This document shows positions 1-8,489 of a stretch of DNA of 13,299 nt, piece by piece. The notes below the pieces were generated by a model. It worked only from the letters and a program-made list of their open reading frames with translations. It made no database searches and had not been told where the DNA came from. Origin of the DNA: an uncultured Clostridia bacterium (GTDB lineage: Bacteria > Bacillota > Clostridia > UBA1381); contig CALXSX010000003.1 of the NCBI GenBank assembly GCA_944391265.1, positions 1 through 13,299 on the forward strand, in the 5' to 3' direction. How positions within the stretch are numbered: position 1 is the stretch's first letter; each line of letters begins with the position of its first letter. A program made the position numbers and the translations under genes.

Positions 1-733
1 GCGGCACACGGTTATTTTGAGCGGCGAATGCAGCGACGAGATTTTCGGAGGGTATCCGTGGTTCAGAAGTGAAAAAGCATTCAAAACACGTGCGTTCCCT
101 TGGTGCTATGACCTGGAGCTGAGGAAAAACATACTGTTGCCGGAAGTTGAAAAAACACTGGCTTTGGATGAGTATTCAAGATTCAGGTATGAGGAGTCGG
201 TAAGCGAAACACCGAGGTTTGACGGAGATAATGCCGAAGAGAAGAGAAGACGGGAGATTGCATGGCTCAATTTAAACTGGTTTATGACGAACCTGCTTGA
301 CAGAAAGGACAGAATGAGCATGGCAAGCGGCCTTGAGGTAAGGGTGCCGTTTTGCGACCACAGGATAGTTCAGTATGTATTTAATGTTCCGTGGAGCATA
401 AAGAATAAGGATAATGTCTCAAAAAGCCTGCTGAGAGAGGCGGTAAAAGGTATACTTCCAAACGATGTCCTTATGAGAAAAAAGAGCCCGTACCCCAAAA
501 CGCACAATCCCGGTTATGAACGGCTTGTAAAACAAAGAATGCTTGACACCATTTCAAACAGAAATGAACCAATACTCGCACTTTGCAGCTATGACGCTAT
601 AATAAAAGCGTGCACGAGTGAGTTTGATTACGGAAAGCCGTTTTTCGGTCAGCTTATGGCAGGACCGCAGTTCATAGGATTTTTGATTCAGGTAAATGAA
701 TGGCTTAAGCATTACAGCATAAGAATAGTATAA
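1..733 (+). CDS. asnB: Asparagine synthetase (glutamine-hydrolysing), C-terminal part
   Basis: This is the last 243 codons of a gene that begins before the window; the frame is open from base 2. AsnB transfers the amide nitrogen of glutamine to aspartate, using ATP, to give asparagine in the cytosol. The visible part belongs to the synthetase (ATP pyrophosphatase) domain. It has LSGECSDEIFGGYPWF at the left edge, which matches the conserved SGE-x-x-DE-x-FGGY segment, and later DRKDRMSMASGLEVRVPF, the typical AsnB segment near the aspartate/AMP pocket. The N-terminal glutaminase domain is off the window, so its catalytic Cys cannot be checked. Family members are about 600 residues, so some 60% is missing. 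The gene converges on gltD, with 199 bp between the stop codons. The family call is secure; the exact paralogue (asnB or asnO-like) is not. Confidence 0.93.
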   Translation, partial: RHTVILSGECSDEIFGGYPWFRSEKAFKTRAFPWCYDLELRKNILLPEVEKTLALDEYSRFRYEESVSETPRFDGDNAEEKRRREIAWLNLNWFMTNLLDRKDRMSMASGLEVRVPFCDHRIVQYVFNVPWSIKNKDNVSKSLLREAVKGILPNDVLMRKKSPYPKTHNPGYERLVKQRMLDTISNRNEPILALCSYDAIIKACTSEFDYGKPFFGQLMAGPQFIGFLIQVNEWLKHYSIRIV

Positions 734-771
734 AAAATAAACGGGCGATTCAAAAAATGCACAGACCGCCC
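732..771 (-). terminator. Possible minus-strand terminator downstream of gltD
   Basis: On the minus strand, GGGCGGT (771-765) can pair with ATCGCCC (749-743), one pair being G-U, around a 15-nt loop. It is followed by a T-rich tract (GTTTATTTTTT, 742-732) that reaches the asnB stop codon. It lies about 160 nt beyond the gltD stop, so it may be a back-up terminator for the gltBD transcript. The large loop makes this uncertain. On the plus strand the same arms lack a T tract. Confidence 0.35.
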
Positions 772-810
772 AAAGTAAAATTCAGTAATAAAAATTACTT
801 CAGGCTGTAA

Positions 811-870
811 ACGAAACGCAGCGCCGCTTGTACAAAAAGTACGGCGTAGTTGCGGCGCTGCGTTCTTCGT
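811..870. repeat. Long interrupted palindrome in the asnB/gltD convergent gap
   Basis: Thirteen bases at 815-827 (AACGCAGCGCCGC) are repeated as an exact reverse complement at 852-864. A further ACGA/TCGT pair (811-814 with 867-870) extends the stem across a 2-nt bulge. The 24-nt centre contains its own small hairpin, GTAC-AAAAA-GTAC. The arms are much richer in G+C than the flanks. No long T run follows on either side, so it is not a classical intrinsic terminator. It could block convergent transcription, or be a copy of a dispersed REP/MITE-like intergenic element; only a search of the full genome would tell. Confidence 0.75.
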
Positions 871-882
871 TTCGTCAGGTCA

Positions 883-896
883 GCATTTATAAATGC
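883..896. repeat. Perfect 14-bp palindrome
   Basis: GCATTTATAAATGC reads identically on both strands, about 36 bp beyond the gltD stop codon and next to the larger palindrome. It could be a small protein-binding site or the edge of the same repeat element. No function can be assigned from sequence alone. Confidence 0.4.
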
Positions 897-932
897 CCCC
901 TTATACAGGATATGTTTTTTGTATTTTAAGCT

Positions 933-2402
933 TTAATACGTTGACAGGTAATCATCAACAGCTTTTGCCGCATCGCGGCCTTCCTTTATAGCCCACACAA
1001 CAAGACTTTGCCCCCTTCTGCAGTCGCCTGCTGCAAAAATTCCACGGACGCTTGTTTTGTGGTCTTTTTCGTCTGCTTGAATGTTTGTTCTTTTGGTCAT
1101 CTCAAGTGTGAGGTGCTTTAAAAGCTCCGTTTCAGGGCCCAAGAATCCCATTGCTATCAATACCAGATCAGCGTCAAGTATTTTTTCGCTGCCTTTGATG
1201 TTTTCAAATCTCATGCCTTTTTCATCAAATACTCGTTTGACCCCGGTCGTGTGGACAGCTTTTACGGCGCCCTTTTCATCGCCTTCTATTTTTGTTACGG
1301 TCGTTTCGTAAATTCTCGGATCGCGCCCGAATTTTGAGATGGACTCCTCCTGACCATAGTCAACCTTTTTCACAATAGGCCATTCGGGCCATGGGTTTTG
1401 GGGCTGCCTTTCATGAGGAGGCTCCGGCATTATCTCAAGCTGTACAACGCTTTTTGAGCCCTGCCTGATTGCTGTACCCACGCAGTCGTTTCCTGTATCT
1501 CCGCCGCCTATTATGACAACGTTTTTATCTTTTGCATCAATATAATTATGATCCTTAAGACCGGAGTCGAGCAGACTTTTTGTCGTTTTTGAAAGGTATT
1601 CCACAGCAAAATGAACACCGTTTAAGTCAGAGCCTTCAACCGTCAGCGGACGGGGATTTGCAGCACCGGTACATATGACTACGGCATCGTAATCGCTTAT
1701 GAGGCGCACTGCCGGGTAGTTTTTACCCACCTCTGTGCTCAGCTTAAAAACAACTCCCTCGTCTGTCATCAGGTCAATACGTCTTTGAACAATTTTTTTG
1801 TCAAGCTTCATGTTCGGAATGCCGTACATGAGAAGTCCGCCTGCTCTGTCTGACCGCTCAAACACCGTTACCTTATGCCCCATTTGATTGAGTGAATCTG
1901 CGCACGCTAATCCCGCAGGACCGGAGCCTATAATGGCAACACGCTTTTCAGTGGATTTTTTCGGTATCCTGGGCGTTACCTTGCCATTTTCAAATGCTGT
2001 ATCTATTATATGACATTCAATATTTCGTACTGTTACTGGCAAATCGTTCATACCGAGAGTACATGAACCTTCGCACAGCGCGGGGCACACTCTTCCGGTG
2101 AATTCCGGGAAATTGTTTGTCATAGACAGTCTCCTGTACGCTTCGTCCATATCACCTCTGTAAACGAGATCGTTCCATTCCGGGATAAGATTGTGGAGAG
2201 GACAGCCTATGGCGTAATTCCCTACAATATCACCTGTGTGACAAAATGGTACGCCGCAGTTCATACACCGCGCACCTTGTATTTTAAGCTTTTCAACATC
2301 AAAATGCGTGTGGATTTCATTCCAGTCGCATATGCGCTCCTCGGGGGTTCTGTCCTTTGGCAAGCTTCTTTCATATTCTAAAAAACCTGTTGGCTTTCCC
2401 AT
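933..2402 (-). CDS. gltD: Glutamate synthase (GOGAT) small subunit
   Basis: This 489-residue protein has the normal length for the GltD flavoprotein subunit, which takes electrons from NAD(P)H through FAD and iron-sulfur clusters to the FMN of GltB. The N-terminal part carries the cysteines expected for two [4Fe-4S] clusters (C46, C49, C54, C67 and C106, C110, C114). The FAD-binding GSGPAG is at 159-164, the NADPH-binding GGGDTG at 299-304, and the closing FAD motif GIFAAGD at 454-460. The ATG start is fixed by a GGAGGT SD at 2414-2409, six bases upstream. That SD lies directly after the gltB stop; only 17 nt separate the genes, so the two subunits are very likely co-transcribed and translationally linked. 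The stand-alone family also includes electron-bifurcating and dehydrogenase-like relatives, but adjacency to gltB settles the role. Confidence 0.96.
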   Translation of the reverse strand: MGKPTGFLEYERSLPKDRTPEERICDWNEIHTHFDVEKLKIQGARCMNCGVPFCHTGDIVGNYAIGCPLHNLIPEWNDLVYRGDMDEAYRRLSMTNNFPEFTGRVCPALCEGSCTLGMNDLPVTVRNIECHIIDTAFENGKVTPRIPKKSTEKRVAIIGSGPAGLACADSLNQMGHKVTVFERSDRAGGLLMYGIPNMKLDKKIVQRRIDLMTDEGVVFKLSTEVGKNYPAVRLISDYDAVVICTGAANPRPLTVEGSDLNGVHFAVEYLSKTTKSLLDSGLKDHNYIDAKDKNVVIIGGGDTGNDCVGTAIRQGSKSVVQLEIMPEPPHERQPQNPWPEWPIVKKVDYGQEESISKFGRDPRIYETTVTKIEGDEKGAVKAVHTTGVKRVFDEKGMRFENIKGSEKILDADLVLIAMGFLGPETELLKHLTLEMTKRTNIQADEKDHKTSVRGIFAAGDCRRGQSLVVWAIKEGRDAAKAVDDYLSTY

Positions 2403-2419
2403 TGTTATACCTCCATTTC

Positions 2420-5400
2420 TCAGGCATTTGCCAGCTTTTCAAAAGCCGTCATAGCCGCATCGTCATATCTGCTGCCTTTTTCGCACTCTTCTTTGATGAT
2501 TGAAACTACCTTTTTATAATCGTTTGGTATGACTTTGACGAACTTTTTGCTTTCTTTAGCCCAGTTGTCTAAAATGTAAGAAGCGACGCTGCTATCTGTG
2601 TTTTTAAAGTGGTTTGTAATAATGTTCTTAAGATTGTCGAGATCTTCGGAGTCCATCTTGCGTTCAATAGATATGAGCTCTTTGTTGCATTTGCTTTCAA
2701 AATCTTTGTCTTTATCGTATACGTAAGCAATACCACCGGACATTCCTGCGGCAAAGTTTTTACCGCACTTGCCGAGCACTACCACACAGCCGCCTGTCAT
2801 GTACTCACAGCCGTGATCGCCTATACCTTCAACAACAGCTGTAATACCTGAATTTCTTACGCAAAATCTCTCTCCTGCGACACCTCTTATATATGCTTCT
2901 CCTGAGATAGCGCCGTAAAAAGCAACATTTCCTATAATGACGTTGTCTTCAGGTTTGAAATCGGATCCGGGCGGAATATTTACTATGATTTTACCTCCCG
3001 AAAGACCCTTTCCTATATAGTCGTTGCTGTCACCTTCAAGGTACATAGTAACGCCGTGAGCAAGAAATGCGCCGAAGCTCTGACCGGCTGAGCCGATGAA
3101 GTGAAGCCTTATTGAATCATCGGGCAGCCCCTCTGCACCATGCTCTTTCGTTATCGCTGATGACAGCATTGTTCCCGTTACTCTGTCCTTATTTGTTATT
3201 TTAAGCTTTGCCTCAATATGCTTTCCTGACTTAATAGCGGGCATACACAGCCTTATAAGCGTGTTTTTATCAAGCGTTTGGGAAAGCTTGTGATCCTGCT
3301 TTGCTGTGCAGTATCTCTCAAAATCGTTAGAGCATATCTTCGGCTGATAAAGAACAGATGTAAGATCTACGTGCTTAGCTTTCGGATGCTGCGTTGCCTT
3401 TTGCTGCAAAAACTCAACATGACCGATAAGCTCGTTTACTGTACGCACGCCTATCTTAGCCATCCATTCGCGAAGATCCTGTGCTATAAATCTCATAAAG
3501 TTTTCAACGTATTCAGGCTTGCCGGTAAACCTTTTCCTTAACAGCGGGTTTTGAGTCGCTACACCAACGGGGCATGTATCGAGATTGCACACCCTCATCA
3601 TCACACAACCCATTACTACGAGCGGAGCGGTAGCAAAGCCGAATTCCTCTGCACCTAACAGTGCGGCTACAGCTACATCGCGGCCTGTCATAAGCTTTCC
3701 GTCTGTCTCAATTACAACCCTGTTTCTCAGATTGTTCATTAAGAGAGCCTGGTGCGTTTCTGCTACGCCGAGTTCCCACGGAAGTCCCGCGTGTCTTATA
3801 CCTGTTCTCGGAGCAGCACCTGTGCCGCCGTCGTATCCGCTTATACATATAACATCGGCAAGACCCTTTGCTACTCCCACAGCAATTGTTCCAACTCCTG
3901 CTTCCGACACAAGTTTTACTGATATACGCGCATCGGGATTAGCGTTCTTAAGGTCGGATATAAGCTGGGCAAGATCCTCTATTGAGTAGATGTCATGGTG
4001 CGGCGGAGGTGATATAAGCCCCACGCCCGGCGTAGAATGTCTTGCTTTTGCTATCCACGGATAAACCTTCTTTCCGGGAAGATGTCCGCCCTCGCCTGGC
4101 TTTGCGCCCTGCGCCATTTTTATCTGTATTTCCTTAGCGTTTTGCAGGTAATGTATATGAACACCGAATCTGCCTGAAGCAACCTGCTTTATCGCACTTG
4201 ACAGGTTGTCGCCGTTTTCCTGAATTATATATCTTTCCGGTATCTCGCCGCCTTCACCGCTGTTTGACTTTCCGCCAAGCCTGTTCATGGCAGCAGCAAG
4301 ACATTCGTGTGCTTCAAGGCTTATAGAGCCATACGACATTGCCCCTGTTTTGAATCGCTTTACTATGCTGTCAACGCTTTCCACAGCATCTATCGCTATG
4401 GGCTTATCAATTGTTTTGATGTTAAGCATGCTCCTTATGCTGCAAAGCTTTCCGTCGTGGCTGTTTATTTCCTCGGCGTATTCCTTGTAAAGCTTGTAGT
4501 CGTTTGTTCTGCACGCTTTCTGGAGCTTGTAGATCGTTTTCGGATTATACATATGGTACTCTCCGTCAGCTCTCCACTTGAAATCACCGCCTGTTTTCGG
4601 CGCCATTGCACCGGTAACCTTGTTAAATGCCTGGCTGTGCTTCTGTATTGCTTCACGCTCGATATGTCTAATCTCTATACCGCCTATTCTTGATGTGGTG
4701 CCTGTGAAGTATTTGTCTATTACTGCCTGTCTTATTCCAAGTGCTTCAAATATCTGCGCACCTTTGTAGCTCTGAACTGTGGAAATACCCATTTTGGACA
4801 TGGTTTTTACTATGCCCTTAGTCATAGCTTTCTGATATATCAGGCAGCCCTCCTCAGGAGTGTTGTCAATTGCACCTCTTTTCGAAAGCTCTGCTATAGT
4901 TTCGTATGCAAGATATGGGTTTATTGCATCTGCACCGTAGCCCAGAAGTGCCGCAAAATGATGCACCTCGCGCACCTCACCAGATTCAACAATAATGCTT
5001 GCCTTCATTCTTGTGCCTTTTCTTATGAGGTGATGGTGAAGACCTGAGCTTATAAAAAGTGACGGAATAGGAGCTGTGTCCTTGCTGGCGCCTCTGTCCG
5101 AAAGTATAATTATGTCGTATCCGCGTTCTATAGCAATATCTGCGGCATCAAATATTGTGTCCATAGCGTCTTGCATATCGCCCTGCCTGTTTGTATTAAA
5201 CAGTATAGGAAGCGTAACACTCTTAAAACCGGATATGTTGAGAGTTTTGAGCTTTGAGAGCTGTCTATTGGATAAAACAGGTGTTTTTGCGAGTATTCTT
5301 TTACAGCTTTCTTCCGATCTAAGCAGCATGTTCTTTTCGCTGCCGATAAGAGTATTCGTCGATGTTATTACCTGCTCTCTGATAGCGTCGATTGGCGGGT

Positions 5401-7087
5401 TGGTTACCTGAGCAAAAAGCTGTTTGAAATAGTTAAACAGCGACTGCGGCTTATCAGACATAACAGCCAGAGGCGTATCATTTCCCATAGAACTTATAGG
5501 ATCTTCGCCCTTTAAAACCGTTTCTTTTATAGTTGAGTTTATGTCCTCCCAAGAGTAACCGAACACCTTGCTTTTTTGAATATATGAAAGCTCAACGCCC
5601 TTGTTTTCTCTGTTAACGAACATATTTTCAAGCTCTATCATGCTTTTTACGAGAATATCTCCGTAAAGACTGTCCTTTGTCTCGGCTTTTGTTTCATCAA
5701 CAAGATCCCTCCAGCCGGTATACGCTCCGGGCTTTCCGTCAGGCAGGTCGTCTAAGTTTATCATATTCTTTGATACCCACTCTTCATATGGGAGTTTCCC
5801 TGCTATTTCGCTTTTAATTTGCTCGTCATCTATTATTCTGCCCTCTTTCACATCGATAAGGAGCATTTTTCCGGGGTGAAGCCGCTCTTTTTTCAGGATA
5901 TTTGACGGATCAATATCTACAACTCCGACCTCTGATGACAGCACAAGAAAACCGTCCTTTGTTATAACATATCTCGCCGGACGCAGTCCGTTTCTGTCAA
6001 GTGTAGCACCTACATATCTGCCGTCGGTGAACGCTATTGCCGCAGGACCGTCCCAGCTTTCGGTAATGCAGCTGTTGTATTTGTAAAAAGCTCTTTTCTT
6101 GGGGTCCATGCTCTCGTCATTTTCCCACGGCTCCGGTATAGCCATCATAACAGCGTGAGGAAGTGAAAATCCGGTTATGTTCAGAAACTGAAGAAAATTG
6201 TCAAGCATTGCCGAATCACTGCCATCCTCATTTACTATGGGGAGCACTTTTGAAAAATCGTCAAACAGGTCGGTTTTCAGCATGTTTTGTCTTGCTTTTA
6301 TCCAGTTAACATTACCTCTTATAGTGTTTATTTCACCGTTGTGTATTATGAATCTGTTCGGATGCGCACGTTCCCAGCTTGGGAATGTATTGGTTGAAAA
6401 ACGTGAGTGAACAAGCGCTATTGCGGATTCCATATCAATATCCTTAAGGTCAAGATAAAATTCGCTGACCTGTGCCGGTGTTAGCATACCTTTATAAACA
6501 ATAGTTTTTGCCGAGAAGCTTGAAAAATAGAAATAGTTATCGTAATCCGAGCGTATTTCCTTCTCAGAGCGCTTTAATACCACGTACATTCTTCTTTCAA
6601 AAGCCGCATCGTCATCGCCGTCAGCCTTTTCTACAAAAATTTGCAGAATGTACGGTTTTGCGTCAAGCGCACTTTTGCCTATGCTGTCCTTACAGCATGG
6701 AACATCTCTGATGAAGATGAGCTTAAGCCCCTCCTCTGCAAGTATTTTTTTGAGCTTTGAGAGACTTTCTTCTCTCGTTTCAACATCGGGTGATGTGAAA
6801 AGCATACCTACGCCGTAGTTTCCTGCCTCAGGCAGTGTAACTCCCTCACACAGGCAGACCTTCCTCATGAATTTATCGGGTATCTGGATAAGTATTCCTG
6901 CGCCGTCGCCGGTGTCCGGCTCGCTTCCAACGCCTCCTCTGTGTGCAAGATTCTTGTTGATGGTGATAGCCTGTTCTATTATTTTATGTGACTTTTCACC
7001 GTTAATGTTTGCTATAACGCCTATACCGCAGGCGTCGTGTTCAAACTTTGGATCGTAAAGCCCTTGCTTTTTCGGCAATCCGTTCAT
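2420..7087 (-). CDS. gltB: Glutamate synthase (GOGAT) large subunit
   Basis: This 1555-residue protein converts glutamine plus 2-oxoglutarate to two glutamates. The N terminus reads KKQGLYDPKFEHDACGIGV. Cys20 is the predicted nucleophile of the class-II (Ntn) glutaminase domain, exposed after removal of a 19-residue propeptide, and the segment with HSRFSTNTFPSWERAHP (about 228-244) belongs to that domain. A central linker domain follows (about 470-790). The FMN-binding synthase barrel (about 880-1250) contains SGYDGGTGAAP at 1083-1093 and the [3Fe-4S] cysteines C1161, C1167 and C1172 (C-x5-C-x4-C). The GXGXG beta-helix domain is near 1290-1480, with repeated GG/GxxSGG turns. All domains are intact. 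The ATG start agrees with Bacillus-type GltA/GltB N termini, although the nearest SD (AAAGG, 7105-7101) is 13 nt away. It is the first gene of gltBD, isolated from dapL by a strong terminator. Confidence 0.97.
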   Translation of the reverse strand: MNGLPKKQGLYDPKFEHDACGIGVIANINGEKSHKIIEQAITINKNLAHRGGVGSEPDTGDGAGILIQIPDKFMRKVCLCEGVTLPEAGNYGVGMLFTSPDVETREESLSKLKKILAEEGLKLIFIRDVPCCKDSIGKSALDAKPYILQIFVEKADGDDDAAFERRMYVVLKRSEKEIRSDYDNYFYFSSFSAKTIVYKGMLTPAQVSEFYLDLKDIDMESAIALVHSRFSTNTFPSWERAHPNRFIIHNGEINTIRGNVNWIKARQNMLKTDLFDDFSKVLPIVNEDGSDSAMLDNFLQFLNITGFSLPHAVMMAIPEPWENDESMDPKKRAFYKYNSCITESWDGPAAIAFTDGRYVGATLDRNGLRPARYVITKDGFLVLSSEVGVVDIDPSNILKKERLHPGKMLLIDVKEGRIIDDEQIKSEIAGKLPYEEWVSKNMINLDDLPDGKPGAYTGWRDLVDETKAETKDSLYGDILVKSMIELENMFVNRENKGVELSYIQKSKVFGYSWEDINSTIKETVLKGEDPISSMGNDTPLAVMSDKPQSLFNYFKQLFAQVTNPPIDAIREQVITSTNTLIGSEKNMLLRSEESCKRILAKTPVLSNRQLSKLKTLNISGFKSVTLPILFNTNRQGDMQDAMDTIFDAADIAIERGYDIIILSDRGASKDTAPIPSLFISSGLHHHLIRKGTRMKASIIVESGEVREVHHFAALLGYGADAINPYLAYETIAELSKRGAIDNTPEEGCLIYQKAMTKGIVKTMSKMGISTVQSYKGAQIFEALGIRQAVIDKYFTGTTSRIGGIEIRHIEREAIQKHSQAFNKVTGAMAPKTGGDFKWRADGEYHMYNPKTIYKLQKACRTNDYKLYKEYAEEINSHDGKLCSIRSMLNIKTIDKPIAIDAVESVDSIVKRFKTGAMSYGSISLEAHECLAAAMNRLGGKSNSGEGGEIPERYIIQENGDNLSSAIKQVASGRFGVHIHYLQNAKEIQIKMAQGAKPGEGGHLPGKKVYPWIAKARHSTPGVGLISPPPHHDIYSIEDLAQLISDLKNANPDARISVKLVSEAGVGTIAVGVAKGLADVICISGYDGGTGAAPRTGIRHAGLPWELGVAETHQALLMNNLRNRVVIETDGKLMTGRDVAVAALLGAEEFGFATAPLVVMGCVMMRVCNLDTCPVGVATQNPLLRKRFTGKPEYVENFMRFIAQDLREWMAKIGVRTVNELIGHVEFLQQKATQHPKAKHVDLTSVLYQPKICSNDFERYCTAKQDHKLSQTLDKNTLIRLCMPAIKSGKHIEAKLKITNKDRVTGTMLSSAITKEHGAEGLPDDSIRLHFIGSAGQSFGAFLAHGVTMYLEGDSNDYIGKGLSGGKIIVNIPPGSDFKPEDNVIIGNVAFYGAISGEAYIRGVAGERFCVRNSGITAVVEGIGDHGCEYMTGGCVVVLGKCGKNFAAGMSGGIAYVYDKDKDFESKCNKELISIERKMDSEDLDNLKNIITNHFKNTDSSVASYILDNWAKESKKFVKVIPNDYKKVVSIIKEECEKGSRYDDAAMTAFEKLANA

Positions 7088-7139
7088 ATCTGCATACCAG
7101 CCTTTCTTGTTTTGAGTTTAGTTTGTATGTTTATCCGTT

Positions 7140-7147
7140 ATTGTATA
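7140..7147 (-). promoter_or_regulatory. Possible -10 element for gltBD
   Basis: After the dapL terminator only about 80 nt remain before gltB, so a gltBD promoter should lie within 7088-7167. The minus strand reads TATACAAT at 7147-7140, which resembles a -10 box, but I find no good -35 at the right distance. A weak -35 would fit activator dependence, as with GltC control of Bacillus gltAB, but no activator gene is visible here. Confidence 0.28.
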
Positions 7148-7167
7148 CAGCAAACAGTTCTTATTTT

Positions 7168-7230
7168 AAAAACAAAAGACGCTTCAAGAGACAAGCGGAA
7201 CTTGTCTCCCGCTTGTCGGTCTGAAACGCC
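7168..7230 (-). terminator. Strong intrinsic terminator between dapL and gltB
   Basis: On the minus strand the outer stem GGCGTTTCAG (7230-7221) pairs with TTGAAGCGTC (7187-7178), including three G-U pairs. The inner stem GACAAGCGGGA (7217-7207) pairs with TTCCGCTTGTC (7200-7190), with one G-U and a 6-nt loop. TTTTGTTTTT (7177-7168) follows immediately. It begins 25 nt after the dapL stop, so it most likely ends the dapF-dapL transcript. An alternative 8-bp hairpin inside it, GAGACAAG/CTTGTCTC, would compete with the inner stem. Confidence 0.85.
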
Positions 7231-7255
7231 ATTGTTTCGCATGTATATTTAAAAG

Positions 7256-8470
7256 CTACTTTAAAGTTTTACGTATTCTGTCCATGGCCTCTTCGGTCTT
7301 TTCGCGGCTTGAAAACGCCGTAAGCCTTATATATCCCTCTCCGGACGGGCCAAAGCCCTCGCCAGGGGTGGTGGCAACGCGTGTTTTATCAAGTATATAA
7401 TCAAAGAATTCCCATGACCCCATTCCGTTCGGAGTCTTTGCCCATATATACGGAGCGTTGACTCCGCCAAATACCGTAAGACCTATGTCCTGAAGCGCTT
7501 CTCTGATTATTTTTGCATTTTCGAGGTAATACTTTATATTTGCCTGAGTCTGAGCTCTGCCCTCCGGCGAGTACACAGCCTCTGCCGCTCTTTGAATAAC
7601 GTAAGACACGCCGTTGAATTTTGTGCATTGACGTCTGTTCCATAGGGCGTTAAGGGAGACGCCGTCTACCGTGAGAGCTTTCGGAACTACAGTGTAAGCA
7701 CACCTTGTTCCGGTGAAGCCTGCCGTTTTTGAGAAGCTTCTGAATTCTATAGCAACTTCTTCGGCTCCTTCGATTTCATATATTGAATGGGGAACATTTT
7801 CATCTGTTATAAATGCTTCGTAGGCGCTGTCAAACAATATCACAGAGCCGTTTTCCTTTGCATAGCCTACCCACTTTTCAAGATAATCCTTGGGAGCCGC
7901 CATGCCGGTGGGGTTATTTGGGAAGCAGAGGTATATCATGTCTACTTTTTCCGTCGGTAAATCCGGAAGGAATCCGTTTTCCTCATTGCATACCATGTAG
8001 TAAAGGTTGCTCCATTTTCCGCCAACGAAGTCGCCTGCTCTTCCGCTCATGGCATTCGTGTCAACATAAACCGGGTATACAGGGTCACATACTGCTACCT
8101 TATTGTCCTTTGCGAAGATATCGACAATATTTCCGCAGTCCGATTTTGCTCCGTCGGATACGAAAATCTCATCAGCTGTGATATTTATGCCGCGAACCTT
8201 GTAATCGTTTTTAACGATTGCATCTCTCAGGAAATCATATCCCTGCTCCGGCCCATAGCCTCTGAAAGTCTCCTGAACGCCCATTTCGTCCGCCGCCTTG
8301 TGCAAAGCGTCAACAACGCTCGGGACGAGCGGCAGTGTAACGTCGCCTATGCTCATTTTTATTATGTCAGCGTCCGAGTGGGCTGCGCCGTACTCAGATA
8401 TTTTTCTCGCTACTGTGGAAAACAGATAGCTTCCCGGCAGCTTTGTAAAATTTTCATTGATCTTTGCCAA
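7256..8470 (-). CDS. dapL: LL-diaminopimelate aminotransferase
   Basis: This 404-residue fold-type I PLP enzyme converts tetrahydrodipicolinate directly to LL-diaminopimelate with glutamate as amino donor, bypassing the succinyl or acetyl routes of lysine synthesis. The N terminus INENFTKLPGSYLFS and the segment MSIGDVTLPLVPSVV are typical of DapL. NNPTG is at 185-189, DSAY with the PLP-contacting Asp at 214-217, and the Schiff-base Lys248 lies in SFSKTAGFTGTRCAY. Length is normal for the family. The start is TTG: an AGGA at 8483-8480 sits 9 nt upstream, the nearest ATG (8480) is out of frame, and family N termini match this point. It follows dapF after 19 nt, so the operon supplies LL-DAP and then meso-DAP. 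A general aspartate-type aminotransferase is excluded by the DapL-specific N terminus and context. Confidence 0.95.
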   Translation of the reverse strand: MAKINENFTKLPGSYLFSTVARKISEYGAAHSDADIIKMSIGDVTLPLVPSVVDALHKAADEMGVQETFRGYGPEQGYDFLRDAIVKNDYKVRGINITADEIFVSDGAKSDCGNIVDIFAKDNKVAVCDPVYPVYVDTNAMSGRAGDFVGGKWSNLYYMVCNEENGFLPDLPTEKVDMIYLCFPNNPTGMAAPKDYLEKWVGYAKENGSVILFDSAYEAFITDENVPHSIYEIEGAEEVAIEFRSFSKTAGFTGTRCAYTVVPKALTVDGVSLNALWNRRQCTKFNGVSYVIQRAAEAVYSPEGRAQTQANIKYYLENAKIIREALQDIGLTVFGGVNAPYIWAKTPNGMGSWEFFDYILDKTRVATTPGEGFGPSGEGYIRLTAFSSREKTEEAMDRIRKTLK

Positions 8471-8489
8471 TGTTTATCATCCTTTCATT

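Noticed and set aside
17..70. Cys in place of the usual Gly in the AsnB motif SGE-x-x-DE.
   Set aside because: From memory, SGEC(A/S)DEIFGGYPWF is a common form in clostridial asparagine synthetases, so it is probably ordinary variation.
3585..3989. Open frame of 134 codons on the plus strand inside gltB.
   Set aside because: It is antisense to the conserved FMN domain, has low-complexity Ser/Pro/Thr-rich content typical of a shadow frame, and has no SD. The other antisense frames in gltB, dapL, dapF and glnA are rejected for the same reason.
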